From: Xanthobacteraceae bacterium
Lineage (GTDB): Bacteria > Pseudomonadota > Alphaproteobacteria > Rhizobiales > Xanthobacteraceae
Length of the DNA: 5,854 bases
NCBI GenBank assembly: GCA_030037185.1
Contig: JASHRR010000536.1
Span: 1-5,854 of the forward strand
Direction: 5' to 3'
Part shown: positions 4,867 to 5,854 of the stretch, one piece after another
Position numbering within the stretch: the stretch's first letter is position 1
Layout of the letters: the number at the start of each line of letters is the position of its first letter
The notes under the pieces: generated by a model
The model's input: the letters and a program-made list of their open reading frames with translations, nothing else
The model's database searches: none
Told to the model about the DNA's origin: nothing
Position numbers and translations under genes: made by a program

Positions 4867-5853
4867 CTATTTCAGCCTTGTCACCTTGAGGCCCGCGACG
4901 TCCCACGCCTCCAGCCCGCCGCGGTACCATGAGACGTTCGGGTACCCGAGAGCGACAAGCTCAATCGCAAGATTACGGGCATCCCAGAAAGCTGCGTTCC
5001 AGGAGGAAGTTATCACGCGTCGTGTTCGATCGCCGCGCAGCAACCGGTCGACCAGGACTTTGAGGGCTTGACGTTTCACATCGTCCAGCACTCCGTTTCG
5101 ATACACGTCTGGAACAAAGTTGGTGCCCGGAATAGCGACGCGCAGGCATTTGCTGCAAATGGTCGACAGCAGGAGTGGCAAGTCGCCGCTCGCGCTGGCT
5201 TCTCCGTCACCAATCAGTGCCCGAAGCTCGGATGTCCTGATCGTCGAGACTCCGGGGGCGCCAACCGGCGTCCGGTCGATCAGGTTGGCCGACCGCACCC
5301 CTTCGGTCATCGGCAATCCGGTATCGGCGTCCTCCGAAACGTGGTCACGCAAGAGCGCCATGAAAGGCCCGCCGACCTCGCGAGCGTAATCCTCGACAGG
5401 AATGCCTACGGCGTAACGCAGCCATCGTGCAGTGGGAAGTCCACCTATACGCTTTCTGTACTCGAGGAGTTCGCGCTGTGCGTCTGCGACTTTTCCGACA
5501 TGCGCGTAGGCGATCGCAAGATTCCAGGAGATTTGCGGACTGGAACCAGAGGACACCTCGTTCGCGATACGCAGCCAACGGATTGCTTCTTCGTACCGCC
5601 CGATACGAACGAGCGCCACGCCGAGCGCGAGATACCCCGTGAAACCCGTCCACATGCCGCGATCGAGCCGAATGGCCTCTTCCAGCAGCGGGACCGCTTC
5701 CGCCGACCGCCCGAGTGCGATCAGACACCAGGCGACAGGGATGCGGAAATGGCCATACGATCGGTTCAGCGCCGCGTAAGCCGCGAGCGCCTCGTCGGAA
5801 CGCCCTTCGAAGCTCAGGATTCGCGCCTGCAGCTCGAGCGTCGATTCAGAATC
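4867..5853 (-). CDS. TPR protein with C-terminal rhodanese-like domain lacking the catalytic Cys, N-terminus outside the window
   Basis: The frame is open to the window edge, so the 328 residues seen are the C-terminal part; a Met at 5655 is internal to a TPR repeat. Four TPR-like helix pairs are visible at about residues 4-33, 36-66, 71-103 (LALGVALVRIGRYEEAIRWL) and 106-138 (SWNLAIAYAHVGKVADAQREL). A linker with EDADTGLPMTEGVRSANL leads to a rhodanese-like domain at about 203-325, starting STIRTSEL and ending LGYPNVSWYRGGLEAWDVAGL. The position of the active-site loop reads ITSSWNAAFWDARNLA, with no Cys, so sulfur transfer is unlikely. A CSKC pair (residues 233-236) lies earlier in the domain and is not at the active site. 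I recall Rhizobiales proteins with this linker and tail, some with an N-terminal class III nucleotide cyclase domain; whether one is present here cannot be seen. The likely role is protein-protein interaction or signalling. Domain calls are firm, function is not. Confidence 0.85.
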   Translation of the reverse strand, partial: DSESTLELQARILSFEGRSDEALAAYAALNRSYGHFRIPVAWCLIALGRSAEAVPLLEEAIRLDRGMWTGFTGYLALGVALVRIGRYEEAIRWLRIANEVSSGSSPQISWNLAIAYAHVGKVADAQRELLEYRKRIGGLPTARWLRYAVGIPVEDYAREVGGPFMALLRDHVSEDADTGLPMTEGVRSANLIDRTPVGAPGVSTIRTSELRALIGDGEASASGDLPLLLSTICSKCLRVAIPGTNFVPDVYRNGVLDDVKRQALKVLVDRLLRGDRTRRVITSSWNAAFWDARNLAIELVALGYPNVSWYRGGLEAWDVAGLKVTRLK

Positions 5854-5854
5854 G

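Noticed and set aside
1..5854. CRISPR array, tRNA or rRNA gene, or phage defence operon
   Set aside because: No regularly spaced repeats, cloverleaf or rRNA-like sequence was seen, and the genes present do not form a known or plausible defence cluster.

Overview
The window looks like a GC-rich alphaproteobacterial chromosome, most likely Rhizobiales close to Bradyrhizobium. This is inferred from the style of the protein families: a PQQ-dependent alcohol dehydrogenase, a TPR plus degenerate rhodanese protein of a kind I associate with Bradyrhizobium, and an IS200/IS605-type TnpB element. It is an accessory, decaying stretch: two intact but window-truncated genes at the edges, one small intact membrane-protein gene, two multiply broken genes and long non-coding gaps.

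Layout. Positions 3-1577 (+) hold most of a periplasmic PQQ-dependent alcohol dehydrogenase; its N-terminus and signal peptide lie left of the window. Positions 1578-1818 carry no recognisable gene but contain three consecutive hairpins (about 1624-1781). Positions 1819-2872 are a candidate IS1341-type (tnpB-only) element with a similar hairpin motif near each end; its tnpB carries two frameshifts and two stop codons. Positions 2873-3061 show nothing I can support. A small orphan membrane protein follows on the minus strand (3062-3556), preceded by a good ribosome binding site. Positions 3557-3827 hold only a short inverted repeat. Positions 3828-4347 (-) are a DUF4240-family gene broken by two single-base frameshifts. 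Positions 4348-4866 are mostly empty, with small palindromes and a possible remnant reading frame. Positions 4867-5853 (-) are the C-terminal part of a larger protein with TPR repeats and a rhodanese-like domain lacking the catalytic cysteine; the N-terminus is right of the window.

I see no functional operon. Plus-strand genes occupy the left half and minus-strand genes the right half, and spacing between genes is wide. The dehydrogenase would oxidise an alcohol in the periplasm with PQQ and a metal, and its DxD motif suggests lanthanide use. The tnpB remnant, the broken DUF4240 gene and the long gaps point to a region under weak selection. I found no CRISPR array, tRNA, rRNA or clear new system. 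The best leads are the metal site of the dehydrogenase, the triple-hairpin segment, the ends and guide-RNA zone of the tnpB element, and the cysteine-less rhodanese fusion.
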